Below, piece by piece: positions 1 to 5,870 of a stretch of 5,968 nucleotides of DNA; position 1 is the first letter of the stretch; each line of letters begins with the position of its first letter. Source of the DNA: Pseudomonadota bacterium (GTDB taxonomy: Bacteria > Myxococcota_A > UBA796 > SXON01). Under the pieces are notes generated by a model. The model worked only from the letters and a program-made list of their open reading frames with translations, searched no databases and was not told the DNA's origin. The position numbers were made by a program, and so were the translations under genes. The stretch spans positions 1 to 5,968 of the forward strand of contig SXOM01000316.1 of assembly GCA_005776735.1 (NCBI GenBank). The letters run 5' to 3'.

Positions 1-62
1 CCGCCGCCGCCCATGCCGCCGCCCATTCCGCCGCCCATTCCGCCGCCCATTCCGCCGGCCAT
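1..62 (-). repeat. 12-bp in-frame tandem repeat encoding (Met-Gly-Gly-Gly)n
   Basis: On the plus strand the triplet CAT (ATG on the coding strand) recurs at 12, 24, 36, 48 and 60, exactly every 12 bases, within CCGCCGCC-type sequence. On the coding strand this gives five Met codons spaced four codons apart, separated by Gly triplets, with one Ala in the first unit. The array is cut by the window edge, so the copy number is a minimum. A perfect 12-bp period makes copy-number change by slippage plausible without loss of reading frame. Confidence 0.85.
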
Positions 63-887
63 GCCGTCGTCGTCGTTGGCCGGCAGGCGCAGCGCGGCCA
101 TGACCGCGTCCTCGAGGATGAGCTGTTGCCGCAGCGCGTCGGTGAGGCCGGTGGCCCACTCGAGGTACGCGAGCACCGTGGCCGCGCGATGCACCTGCCA
201 CGCGTCGAACGTCTCGGTGCGCGCGGCGGGGTACGCCGCCGTCCACTCGGGGCTCCCGAGCTCGAGCGTGGCGACCTTCGCGGCCGCGGTCGTGGAGGCC
301 GCCTGGAAGGTCAGGTAGGAGCGCGAGACCGAGAGCTTGTGGGACACCAACGACGCCCGCGCGGCTTCGTCGTCCACGCCAGGGGGCACCGAGCTGAAAG
401 GGTTGTTCTCGGCCAGCCAGCCCTTGCCGCCCATGAGCGCCGCGAGCGCCTTGGTCGCCGACGCGGTGCCGCCCGCGTCGAGCTGCTCGGCGCCGAGCAC
501 CGCCACGAGCGCGTCGAGGGTGGCCGCCTGCTCGTCGAGCGCGGCACGCTCGGCCTTGGCGAGCGCCTCGGCCACCGCGGGCAGCTCGGCCGCGGGCTTC
601 TTGTCGGCGATCGCCTGGACCGCGTCGAGCGTGGCCGCGGTGACGCCGGTGCGGGCCGCCGTTTCGCGCAGCGCCGCCGCGGTGGCCACATCGTCGACCT
701 TGGTGCGCTGCTCCTCGCTGAAGGTGGCGAACCAGCAGCATCGGACGAACGCCGCGCCTTGCCGCACCTCGTTGATGGACGCGGCTGGGGCTTCTACCTT
801 GGCGTCGCCGCGCCCGGGGACGCTGGGCGTGGCCTCCGGTTCGGAGTCGCAGGCGGTGAACGTCAGGGCGAGAAGCAGGGGCAGCAT
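1..887 (-). CDS. Putative lipoprotein with Gly/Met-repeat tail (3' end outside window)
   Basis: The protein is not recognised, and its C-terminus lies beyond the window edge; 295 full codons are visible. It starts at an ATG preceded by GGAG seven bases upstream. The N-terminus is a short hydrophobic leader (MLPLLLALTFTAC) ending at Cys13, which fits a type II signal peptide with an imperfect lipobox (Phe at -3, Ala at -1). The residue after the Cys is Asp, which in enterobacteria keeps lipoproteins in the inner membrane; whether that rule applies here is unknown. Residues 38-260 look mostly alpha-helical and Ala-rich, with a vicinal Cys50-Cys51 pair in RCCWF. From residue 276 the chain becomes a Met-Gly-Gly-Gly repeat after an acidic NDDDG stretch. 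It lies 58 bases downstream of a membrane-protein gene on the same strand. Export and lipidation are inferences; the biochemical role is unknown. Confidence 0.85.
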   Translation of the reverse strand, partial: MLPLLLALTFTACDSEPEATPSVPGRGDAKVEAPAASINEVRQGAAFVRCCWFATFSEEQRTKVDDVATAAALRETAARTGVTAATLDAVQAIADKKPAAELPAVAEALAKAERAALDEQAATLDALVAVLGAEQLDAGGTASATKALAALMGGKGWLAENNPFSSVPPGVDDEAARASLVSHKLSVSRSYLTFQAASTTAAAKVATLELGSPEWTAAYPAARTETFDAWQVHRAATVLAYLEWATGLTDALRQQLILEDAVMAALRLPANDDDGMAGGMGGGMGGGMGGGMGGG

Positions 888-894
888 TTCGGCA

Positions 895-898
895 CTCC
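895..898 (-). promoter_or_regulatory. Ribosome binding site of the lipoprotein gene
   Basis: GGAG lies seven bases before the ATG on the minus strand. It fixes the start of the lipoprotein, where the hydrophobic leader begins at once; the upstream in-frame sequence has no leader-like character. Confidence 0.6.
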
Positions 899-941
899 GG
901 GAGACCGATGTAACGTGAGCGTCAACTTCCGCGCGTCTCCG

Positions 942-971
942 AGTATCACAGATTGCCTCGGCTCCGGTCAC
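942..971 (-). promoter_or_regulatory. Candidate sigma70-type promoter for the lipoprotein gene
   Basis: On the minus strand GTGACC (four of six matches to TTGACA) is separated by 18 bases from GATACT (four of six matches to TATAAT). The -10 box is preceded by TG, as in an extended -10. It lies about 55 bases before the lipoprotein start codon. The whole element overlaps the last codons and the TGA stop of the upstream membrane-protein gene. In such GC-rich DNA an AT-containing box next to a start is noteworthy, but the match is modest and untested. If real, the lipoprotein can be expressed independently of its upstream neighbour. Confidence 0.35.
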
Positions 972-2715
972 GGCGGCGGAGCAGCGGACGTGCCGGCTCG
1001 GCCTCTTCTTGGTCGGCACAGGGGGACGACCCCCCCCACGGCGCCCAGATGACCCCGCTGAAGTCTTCGTACACCGGCTCGCCGAGGTACTTCTCGAGCT
1101 CCGTCCGGACCTCGGGGTAGTTGGTCCGCGGCCGCGCCTCGGGGAACGCCGGCGGGTTCTGGTACGGCATCTTGTCCAGGACCACCCACCGATATCCGAG
1201 ATCGCGCATCGCGTTCTTGTCCTCGGTGGTGATCTCCTTGTCGGGGTACTTCGCGTCGGCGAGATCGATGAGCCCCTTCACGAACGTGTTGTCGGTCCGC
1301 ATCGCCTGTTGGGGGACGGGCGTGAAGATCTTGTTGTCCTCGATCATGCCGCCGAAAATCGGGTGCTCGTGCACGGTCTGGTAGTACAGGTGGGCCTGGG
1401 TGTAGGCGTAGGGCAACTCGAAGACCGGGGCGCGGTCGGTGTCCTTGGCCAGGCACTCGTACACGTTGGGGATGCGCGCGCTCCACATCGGCAGCGGTGC
1501 GAGCGTCGCGACCTTCAGGTCGACCAACCACGCCACCGCCGCGCCGAACGCGAGGACCGAGCGCGTGCGCGGCCAGCGCACGAGGCCGTCCCAGAGCGGG
1601 GCCGCGAGGATGGCGAGGCCGACGTGGAAGAAGACCAGCGCGCGGGCGGGCCACCACAGCCGCTGCAGGACGCGCACGAACTTGACCGCCAGGAGGTAGG
1701 GCGTGTTGGGGATGCCCATCCACTCCGGGCCCAGCGCGACCAGCAGGGACGGCACCAGGATGCACAGGCCCACCCGTCGAAGCCGCGGGCTCGCGTACCA
1801 CAGGCCGGCCGCCGCCAGGACCACCTGGATCCGCAACATCGACACCCACTCCGGCGTGAAGATGCGCGTGCCGTCGGGGTCCTCGACCCAGAAGCCCGAC
1901 ATGCGTCGCAGCGGGTCGAACGCCAGGATGCCCACCGGCATGCCGTCCAGCGTCATCGGGGACCACGTGGTGGCCGACCACAACGTCGTGTCGAACAGGC
2001 CCGGCACCGCGTCGGACGTGAGCATGCCGAGCGCGAAGGGCAGGACCAGGACGGCCGCCAGGGCGCCCGCGGCCACGCGGTTTCGCAGGGCGCCCGGCGC
2101 GCGGTCGAGCGCCGTCACCGCCAGCGCTGCCGGCGCCGCGAGGATGGCGTAGTACCAGTACATCAGCCCCGTGAGCGCGAGGAACACGCCGGCGAGCACC
2201 ACCGGACGCCACCCCTGCGCGGCCCGGACCCAGTACGTCCAGAACAAGAGCGCGAAGACGAGGATGGCCTGCGTGGGGCGGCCGTCGCGGAGCTCGGTCA
2301 ACAGGAACGGGTTGAACGCAAACAGCGCGCCGGTGAGCCACGCCGCCCAGCTCGACACGGCGAACTCCCCCAGCAACCGCCGCATCCCCCACACGTTGGT
2401 GAGGAAGATGAGCACCACGAAGACGTTGTACCCGAGGGCGGGGCCCAACGCGGCCCGAAACGGCGCGGCGAGCACGCCGTCGAGCACGTTTCCGCCGGTG
2501 TGGCCGTAGACGTCCTTTCCCCAGGGGTAGAAGAACATCGCCGTCTGGGACACCGTGTCCTGCAGGACGGTGTGCTGGGTGAACCAGTAGAACCACTGCG
2601 TGCCCCAGGCGTCGACGTAGTAGCGACCCAAGAACCCGTCGCCGAACGCGGACAGCACTCCCCCCAGGCTCGCCAGGAAGAGCAGCAAGAGCACGAGCAG
2701 GGGGACCACGCGCAC
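946..2715 (-). CDS. Polytopic membrane protein, GT-C/YfhO-like glycosyltransferase candidate
   Basis: This is a 589-residue integral membrane protein with roughly 9-11 hydrophobic helices between residues 4 and about 410, followed by a C-terminal soluble region of about 170 residues. The first helix is followed by a loop with Asp35 in YVDAWGTQW. GT-C glycosyltransferases carry a catalytic acidic residue in this first extracytoplasmic loop. Other visible landmarks are FFYPWG (61-66), GRPTQA (145-150), YWYY (186-189) and a motif at 433-456 with ELPY, a YYQT-V-H core and P-I-F-G-G. That last pattern recurs in uncharacterised bacterial GT-C-like and YfhO-type proteins as I know them. A lipid-linked sugar donor and an envelope glycan or protein acceptor would be expected, but the substrate cannot be told. 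The start is a GTG with no clear Shine-Dalgarno; a second GTG two codons later (base 2709) is equally possible, and an in-frame TAA at 2767-2769 limits extension. The last 23 residues are charged and look disordered. Confidence 0.85.
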   Translation of the reverse strand: MRVVPLLVLLLLFLASLGGVLSAFGDGFLGRYYVDAWGTQWFYWFTQHTVLQDTVSQTAMFFYPWGKDVYGHTGGNVLDGVLAAPFRAALGPALGYNVFVVLIFLTNVWGMRRLLGEFAVSSWAAWLTGALFAFNPFLLTELRDGRPTQAILVFALLFWTYWVRAAQGWRPVVLAGVFLALTGLMYWYYAILAAPAALAVTALDRAPGALRNRVAAGALAAVLVLPFALGMLTSDAVPGLFDTTLWSATTWSPMTLDGMPVGILAFDPLRRMSGFWVEDPDGTRIFTPEWVSMLRIQVVLAAAGLWYASPRLRRVGLCILVPSLLVALGPEWMGIPNTPYLLAVKFVRVLQRLWWPARALVFFHVGLAILAAPLWDGLVRWPRTRSVLAFGAAVAWLVDLKVATLAPLPMWSARIPNVYECLAKDTDRAPVFELPYAYTQAHLYYQTVHEHPIFGGMIEDNKIFTPVPQQAMRTDNTFVKGLIDLADAKYPDKEITTEDKNAMRDLGYRWVVLDKMPYQNPPAFPEARPRTNYPEVRTELEKYLGEPVYEDFSGVIWAPWGGSSPCADQEEAEPARPLLRRRDRSRGNL

Positions 2716-2733
2716 GCCGGAGCGCGGTACCTT

Positions 2734-2745
2734 GGGGGCGCCCCC
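2734..2745. promoter_or_regulatory. Perfect 12-bp palindrome in the divergent spacer
   Basis: GGGGGCGCCCCC is self-complementary over its full length and sits midway between the two divergent start codons. It could be an operator half-site pair or a cruciform/hairpin-forming sequence in the leader of the membrane-protein mRNA. No clear -35/-10 pair was seen on either strand beside it. Chance is a real alternative in DNA this rich in G and C. Confidence 0.25.
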
Positions 2746-2781
2746 TCCGCAAGCGCCGACGGTGCGTTAGCCGCCGATCCC

Positions 2782-3309
2782 GTGGGGGGCCTCGGTCCAT
2801 TGTTGTCGGCCATCGCGGGGCTCGCCGAGGGGTGGGTGCCGCGGTGGGCCTGGCCGGTGCTGCTGGCGGTCCTGGTCGCCGCGGTGTGGCCCTCGGTGCG
2901 CCGCAACACCCGCACCGAGGAGGCGCGCAAGCTCTTCCGCACCGCGACGCGGCTCGCCTACGCGGCGCGCATCGCCCAGGAAGACGCGGCGGTGGCCCGC
3001 GTCGCCGGCCACGCGCTCGGGCTCGTCGCGATCGCCGACCTCGCGCTCGCCGAGGGGCGGCCGCGCGTGGTGCCGGGCGTGCTCGACCAGCTCCGGGCGC
3101 TCGGCGGCGCCACGGAGCACGTCCGCCGCATCGAGGCGGCCTTGGAGGGGCCGCAGCCGCAGAGCGCGATGGAGGCGGCCATCATCGTCGAGCGGTTGCG
3201 GGCCCAGGGCCAGGCCGACGAAGCGGCGCGTCGCCTCGACCGAGCGCTCCGCCGGTGGCCGGCCGACCCCGAGCTGACCGCGCTGGCCGCGCCCCGCGAC
3301 GGTTCGTGA
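2782..3309 (+). CDS. Single-pass membrane protein with TPR-like helical tail
   Basis: The protein is not recognised as a named family; it has 175 residues with the chosen GTG start. One transmembrane helix spans about residues 20-37 (WAWPVLLAVLVAAVW). It is followed by Arg40, Arg41 and Arg45, so the positive-inside rule puts the C-terminal part in the cytoplasm. The rest is alpha-helical. Residues 128-168 form a helix pair with Ala/Leu spacing ending in ALRRWPADPEL, the look of a tetratricopeptide repeat, so a scaffold or adaptor role is a reasonable guess. The start is uncertain: the open frame continues upstream, and candidates are GTG at 2782, TTG at 2800 or 2803, and GTG at 2836 just before the helix. 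It is divergent from the GT-C-like gene. The opposite-strand frame here is Arg/Gly-rich and is rejected. Confidence 0.75.
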   Translation: MGGLGPLLSAIAGLAEGWVPRWAWPVLLAVLVAAVWPSVRRNTRTEEARKLFRTATRLAYAARIAQEDAAVARVAGHALGLVAIADLALAEGRPRVVPGVLDQLRALGGATEHVRRIEAALEGPQPQSAMEAAIIVERLRAQGQADEAARRLDRALRRWPADPELTALAAPRDGS

Positions 3310-3331
3310 CGCGGTCGGGGGAACCGGGCGC

Positions 3332-3353
3332 GTCCGCGGATGTCGGATTTTTT
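3332..3353 (+). terminator. Possible weak intrinsic terminator
   Basis: GTCCG pairs with CGGAT (one G-T pair) across a 7-base loop and runs into six T residues. It lies 22 bases after the stop of the TPR-like gene. The T run stands out in this GC-rich sequence. The stem is short, so termination may be inefficient; the same AT-rich stretch could instead be part of the promoter for the next genes. Confidence 0.35.
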
Positions 3354-3369
3354 CGCGACGTGGTGTAAG
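3340..3369 (+). promoter_or_regulatory. Candidate promoter for the small protein-cytochrome pair
   Basis: TGTAAG (3364-3369) preceded by TGG matches an extended -10 (TG-n-TATAAT) at four of six hexamer positions. ATGTCG (3340-3345), 18 bases upstream, matches TTGACA at only three of six positions. Transcription would begin near 3376, leaving a leader of about 40 bases. It overlaps the T run of the proposed terminator. The extended -10 is the stronger part of the evidence. Confidence 0.35.
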
Positions 3370-3404
3370 CTCCCGCCTCACCCGTCGTAGTCCCCTCGCA
3401 CGAC

Positions 3405-3408
3405 GGAG
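3405..3408 (+). promoter_or_regulatory. Ribosome binding site of the small exported protein
   Basis: GGAG is placed six bases before the ATG. It supports this short reading frame as a genuine gene and fixes its start. Confidence 0.65.
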
Positions 3409-3414
3409 CTTCTC

Positions 3415-3681
3415 ATGTCCATCCTCGCCCTCGCCCTCTCCCTCATCCAGCCCGCCGACGCCTGCGCGATGCCGCGCATGATCGAGGCGCCGATCGTGGC
3501 CAAGCAGGACACCAACCAGGCCAAGGAGGCCGAGAAGCAGGCCACGGCGCCGGCGGCCTCGCTCGAAGCGGCCCTCGCCGAGATCGACGGTGCCGCGGCC
3601 ATCCCCGAGGTCGCGCCCCCCGCGCAGGCCCCGGCGGCCTCGGCCAACAAGAAGGCGGCGGCCGTCACGCCGTCCACCTGA
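3415..3681 (+). CDS. Small exported Ala/Pro/Lys-rich protein coupled to cytochrome
   Basis: An 88-residue protein of unknown family. It has a good ribosome binding site and GC-ending codons nearly throughout. The N-terminus (MSILALALSLIQPADAC) is hydrophobic and ends in ADA-Cys17. This suits either a signal peptidase I site (A-D-A) or an unusual lipoprotein Cys; the leader oddly lacks any Lys or Arg in its n-region. The presumed mature part starts CAMPRMIEAPIVAK, continues with a charged Gln/Lys/Glu helix (about 29-58) and ends in a low-complexity Ala/Pro tail with two Lys (NKKAAAV). Its TGA is followed by one base and then the GTG of the tetraheme cytochrome, so the two are almost certainly co-transcribed and probably translationally coupled. 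A periplasmic partner, assembly or metal-handling role is only inference from that position. Confidence 0.75.
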   Translation: MSILALALSLIQPADACAMPRMIEAPIVAKQDTNQAKEAEKQATAPAASLEAALAEIDGAAAIPEVAPPAQAPAASANKKAAAVTPST

Positions 3682-3682
3682 G

Positions 3683-4837
3683 GTGACGCGCCGGGGCGTG
3701 GGGTTCGCGGTGCTCCTGGGGACGTTGTCCCTGGCGGTCCCCGCGCCCCGCGCCGCGGCTGCCCACCCGGGTCGCGACGTGGCCGCCGGCGCCCACTGCG
3801 CCGCGTGCCACGCGTCGCCCGAGCTGGCCGTTCCGGTGCGCACCGAGAGCTGCTCCGGCTGCCACCAGTGGGTGCGCGCCGTCGCGGCCGACCCGGCCAA
3901 GCGTGCAAAGGCACGGACCATCTTCCCGAACTGGGACCGCTACGAGAAGAACGTGGTGAGCTACTTCGGGATGCCCGATCTCGCGGTGGCGTTCGCCCGG
4001 CTCGACCCGAAGTGGGTGCGCACCTACCTGGCCGATCCCCACGACGTGCGGCCGACCCTCGACGAGAGCATGGTGCGCGTCGGGCTCGACGCGGCCGCGC
4101 TCGACGCGCTCACCGCGTGGGCCGCCGGCTATTCGGCGAAGGTGCCGGCCACGCCCGCGCCCGATCCGGCGGCCGTGGCCACCGGCGAGCGCCTGTTCAC
4201 CGAGCGAGCGTGCGCCGCCTGCCACACCTTCGGCTCCCGCCATCTCGGCCCGGGGATTCCCGGCGCGCCCGATCTGCGGTGGGCGCGGCAGCGCATGACG
4301 TCCGACATGATCGCCGCGTGGATCGCCAACCCCGCCGCCGTGGCGCCGGGGGCGACGATGCCGGCGCTCGGGCTGACCGAGGCCGAGGCGCGCGCGCTGC
4401 GCGACTACGTCGTCCTCGCCGACCCCGACCCCGCGCCGGTGCCCGTGCCTGCGGTCGCCAACGGCGAGCCGGCGCCGGCCACCCCCACGTGGACCGACGT
4501 CGAAGCGCGCGTGTTCGGCAAGATCTGCGTCCACTGCCACATGGACCCGGCGCAGAACGAAGGCCGTGCCGGCCCTGGGAACGCGGGGGGGTTCGGCTGG
4601 GCCGCCACCGGCATCGAGCTGCAGACCTACGAAGGGGTGCGCAAGGAGCAGGTCCGCGTGCTCGCCGCGTTGGAGCGCCGCTACGCCGAGGAGGCGCGCG
4701 ACCACGTCCGCCCCGGCCAGGTGCCCGCCGCCACCGCCCGGCCGCCGCGGCCGGGCATGCCGATGGGCCAGCCCGCACTGCCGCTGGAGGACTACGCGAT
4801 GGTCAAGGCGTGGTACGCCGCCGGCGCGCCGCGCTGA
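3683..4837 (+). CDS. Periplasmic tetraheme, three-domain cytochrome c
   Basis: A 384-residue exported c-type cytochrome that should carry electrons in the periplasm; its partners are unknown. An N-terminal signal peptide (MTRRGVGFAVLLG, cleavage in the Ala-rich stretch near residues 24-28) precedes four CxxCH heme sites: CAACH 39-43, CSGCH 57-61, CAACH 177-181 and CVHCH 282-286. Likely Met axial ligands are Met130 (ESMVRVGLD), Met226 (TMPALGLT) and Met359 or Met361 (PGMPMG). This implies three class-I-like domains, the first with an extra heme site lacking an obvious Met. Domains 1 and 2 share a W-x-x-x-[YW]-[LI]-A-x-P stretch followed by the Met loop, suggesting duplication. The last domain ends in KAWYAAGAP, a C-terminal style seen in planctomycete-type cytochrome domains. 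The GTG start lies one base after the upstream stop; GTG at 3698 is an alternative. No cytochrome oxidase or maturation gene is nearby. Confidence 0.9.
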   Translation: MTRRGVGFAVLLGTLSLAVPAPRAAAAHPGRDVAAGAHCAACHASPELAVPVRTESCSGCHQWVRAVAADPAKRAKARTIFPNWDRYEKNVVSYFGMPDLAVAFARLDPKWVRTYLADPHDVRPTLDESMVRVGLDAAALDALTAWAAGYSAKVPATPAPDPAAVATGERLFTERACAACHTFGSRHLGPGIPGAPDLRWARQRMTSDMIAAWIANPAAVAPGATMPALGLTEAEARALRDYVVLADPDPAPVPVPAVANGEPAPATPTWTDVEARVFGKICVHCHMDPAQNEGRAGPGNAGGFGWAATGIELQTYEGVRKEQVRVLAALERRYAEEARDHVRPGQVPAATARPPRPGMPMGQPALPLEDYAMVKAWYAAGAPR

Positions 4838-4841
4838 CCCG

Positions 4842-5804
4842 CTACTTGTCGGCGTAGGGCAGGGCGAAGTTCCAGGTGAAGCCGACCCACGGGATCGGCA
4901 GCACCACCGGCGTGCTGCCGGTGAAGATCGGCACCAGTCCGAGGTCGGTGGCGAAGCTCGGCCCGAACAGGCGCACCGCGAGCGAAGGCACGAGCCACAC
5001 CGCGTCCCCGGTGGGTGAGAACGAGTCGCCCAGGAAGAACCAGTTCTCCGTGATCAGCGCCGCCTTCGGGCCGAGCCGGATGTTGCCGCTGAGCGTGACC
5101 AGCGCACCCCCGGGCGCGCCCGCCACGCCGTCGAGGAACGTGGTGAGCCCGCCGACCGCGAGCGTGATGTGCTTGTCCTCGTTTCCGTAGGTCGCGTTGA
5201 CGAACCCGAGCACCAACGCCGGGTCGCTGGTGACCAGGGCCTGCCCGCCGATGCCGACGCGGAAGTCCTTCACCGGGTTGAGCGAGAACTTCGTGCCCAA
5301 AAGTGCGAACTCGCCGCCGGGAATCAGGAGCGTGATCACGCTGGTGCCCGCCTGGATGTCCCACCAATCGGTGATGCCGAACGCCGCCTCGGTGATCACC
5401 AGCTCCTTCTGCGAGACGTAGCCGCGCCCCTTTCCGAGCGAAAACGCCGAGGGGGAGTAGAGGTACCGGCTCCGGTTCGGGTCGGGCGGCCAGCCGCCGG
5501 TGGTCGTGCGCGCGCCCGGCGCTTCGCCCGGCAGGGGCAGCTCCTTCTTCACCTCCGGCGCGGGCGTCGGTGCGGCCGACACGGGTCGTACCTCGCGAAT
5601 CGCCGCCGAAGGGAAGCGCAACATCGTGCCGCTCCCGAGCGTGAGCACCACCGACCCGTCTTCTTGGCGCTCGACCACGCCCCGGAGCACCTGCCCGTCG
5701 TCGAGCACGACCTCGGCGGTGGTGGGCTCGGCGAACGCGAACGAAGCGCACAGCAGCAGAAACGATGCGAGCATGTGCCCGACTATCCGCAACGGCAGCT
5801 TCAC
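4842..5804 (-). CDS. Outer-membrane beta-barrel protein with SH3/Sm-like N-domain
   Basis: The 320-residue product has a signal peptide with cleavage expected after AFA (residues 23-25). Residues about 30-75 form a small beta domain (VVLDDGQVLRGVV, then VVLTLGSG, then IREVRPV) of the kind described as SH3- or Sm-like. A Pro-rich linker (76-107) leads to a region rich in alternating hydrophobic and polar residues and Gly turns (about 112-316), typical of a transmembrane beta-barrel. The barrel begins with RYLYSPSAFSLGKGRGY and then FGITDWWDI. Similar sequences occur in uncharacterised outer-membrane proteins that I know from Bacteroidota and Myxococcota, so function is not assigned. The start is a GTG without a good Shine-Dalgarno; ATG at 5774 would leave a shorter but still valid signal peptide. 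It converges on the cytochrome gene with four bases between stops, leaving no room for a separate terminator. Confidence 0.85.
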   Translation of the reverse strand: MKLPLRIVGHMLASFLLLCASFAFAEPTTAEVVLDDGQVLRGVVERQEDGSVVLTLGSGTMLRFPSAAIREVRPVSAAPTPAPEVKKELPLPGEAPGARTTTGGWPPDPNRSRYLYSPSAFSLGKGRGYVSQKELVITEAAFGITDWWDIQAGTSVITLLIPGGEFALLGTKFSLNPVKDFRVGIGGQALVTSDPALVLGFVNATYGNEDKHITLAVGGLTTFLDGVAGAPGGALVTLSGNIRLGPKAALITENWFFLGDSFSPTGDAVWLVPSLAVRLFGPSFATDLGLVPIFTGSTPVVLPIPWVGFTWNFALPYADK

Positions 5805-5870
5805 GCAGGGCGCGGCGCCGCGACCGTCCGCTCGTCGGGCCGCGGCAGGCGCGCCGCGCGCCGCTGGGGC

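Noticed and set aside
1..62. Short direct repeats suggestive of a CRISPR-like or noncoding array
   Set aside because: The 12-bp units are contiguous without spacers and in frame with a coding region; they encode a Gly/Met repeat.
1009..2781. Long plus-strand open frame joined to the TPR-like gene (continuous to 3309)
   Set aside because: This part lies antisense to the membrane-protein gene and translates into Arg/Gly/His/Glu-rich sequence without domains; in DNA this GC-rich such shadow frames stay open by chance. Only the part after about 2782 looks like a protein.
968..2800. Minus-strand frame of about 610 codons overlapping the membrane-protein gene
   Set aside because: Arg/Pro/Gly-rich composition with no membrane or domain pattern; it is the shifted frame of the clearly membrane-like 946-2715 gene.
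2767..3921. Minus-strand frame of 384 codons opposite the TPR-like and small-protein genes
   Set aside because: Low-complexity Arg/Gly-rich translation. The plus strand has a ribosome binding site, signal sequence and membrane helix in the same stretch.
3665..4857. Frames on both strands overlapping the cytochrome (minus 3665-4705, plus 3805-4857)
   Set aside because: They lack any motif, whereas the accepted frame has four CxxCH sites and a signal peptide.
3415..5804. Porin-cytochrome conduit for extracellular electron transfer
   Set aside because: The cytochrome has four hemes rather than the larger number usual in such conduits, and the barrel gene is on the opposite strand, converging, with no sign of co-expression. 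Proximity alone does not support a complex.
5848..5862. GC-only inverted repeat (7-base arms, 1-base centre) after the partial right-hand gene, as a terminator
   Set aside because: The usable stem is about five pairs and no T run follows on either strand; GC-only palindromes are expected by chance here.
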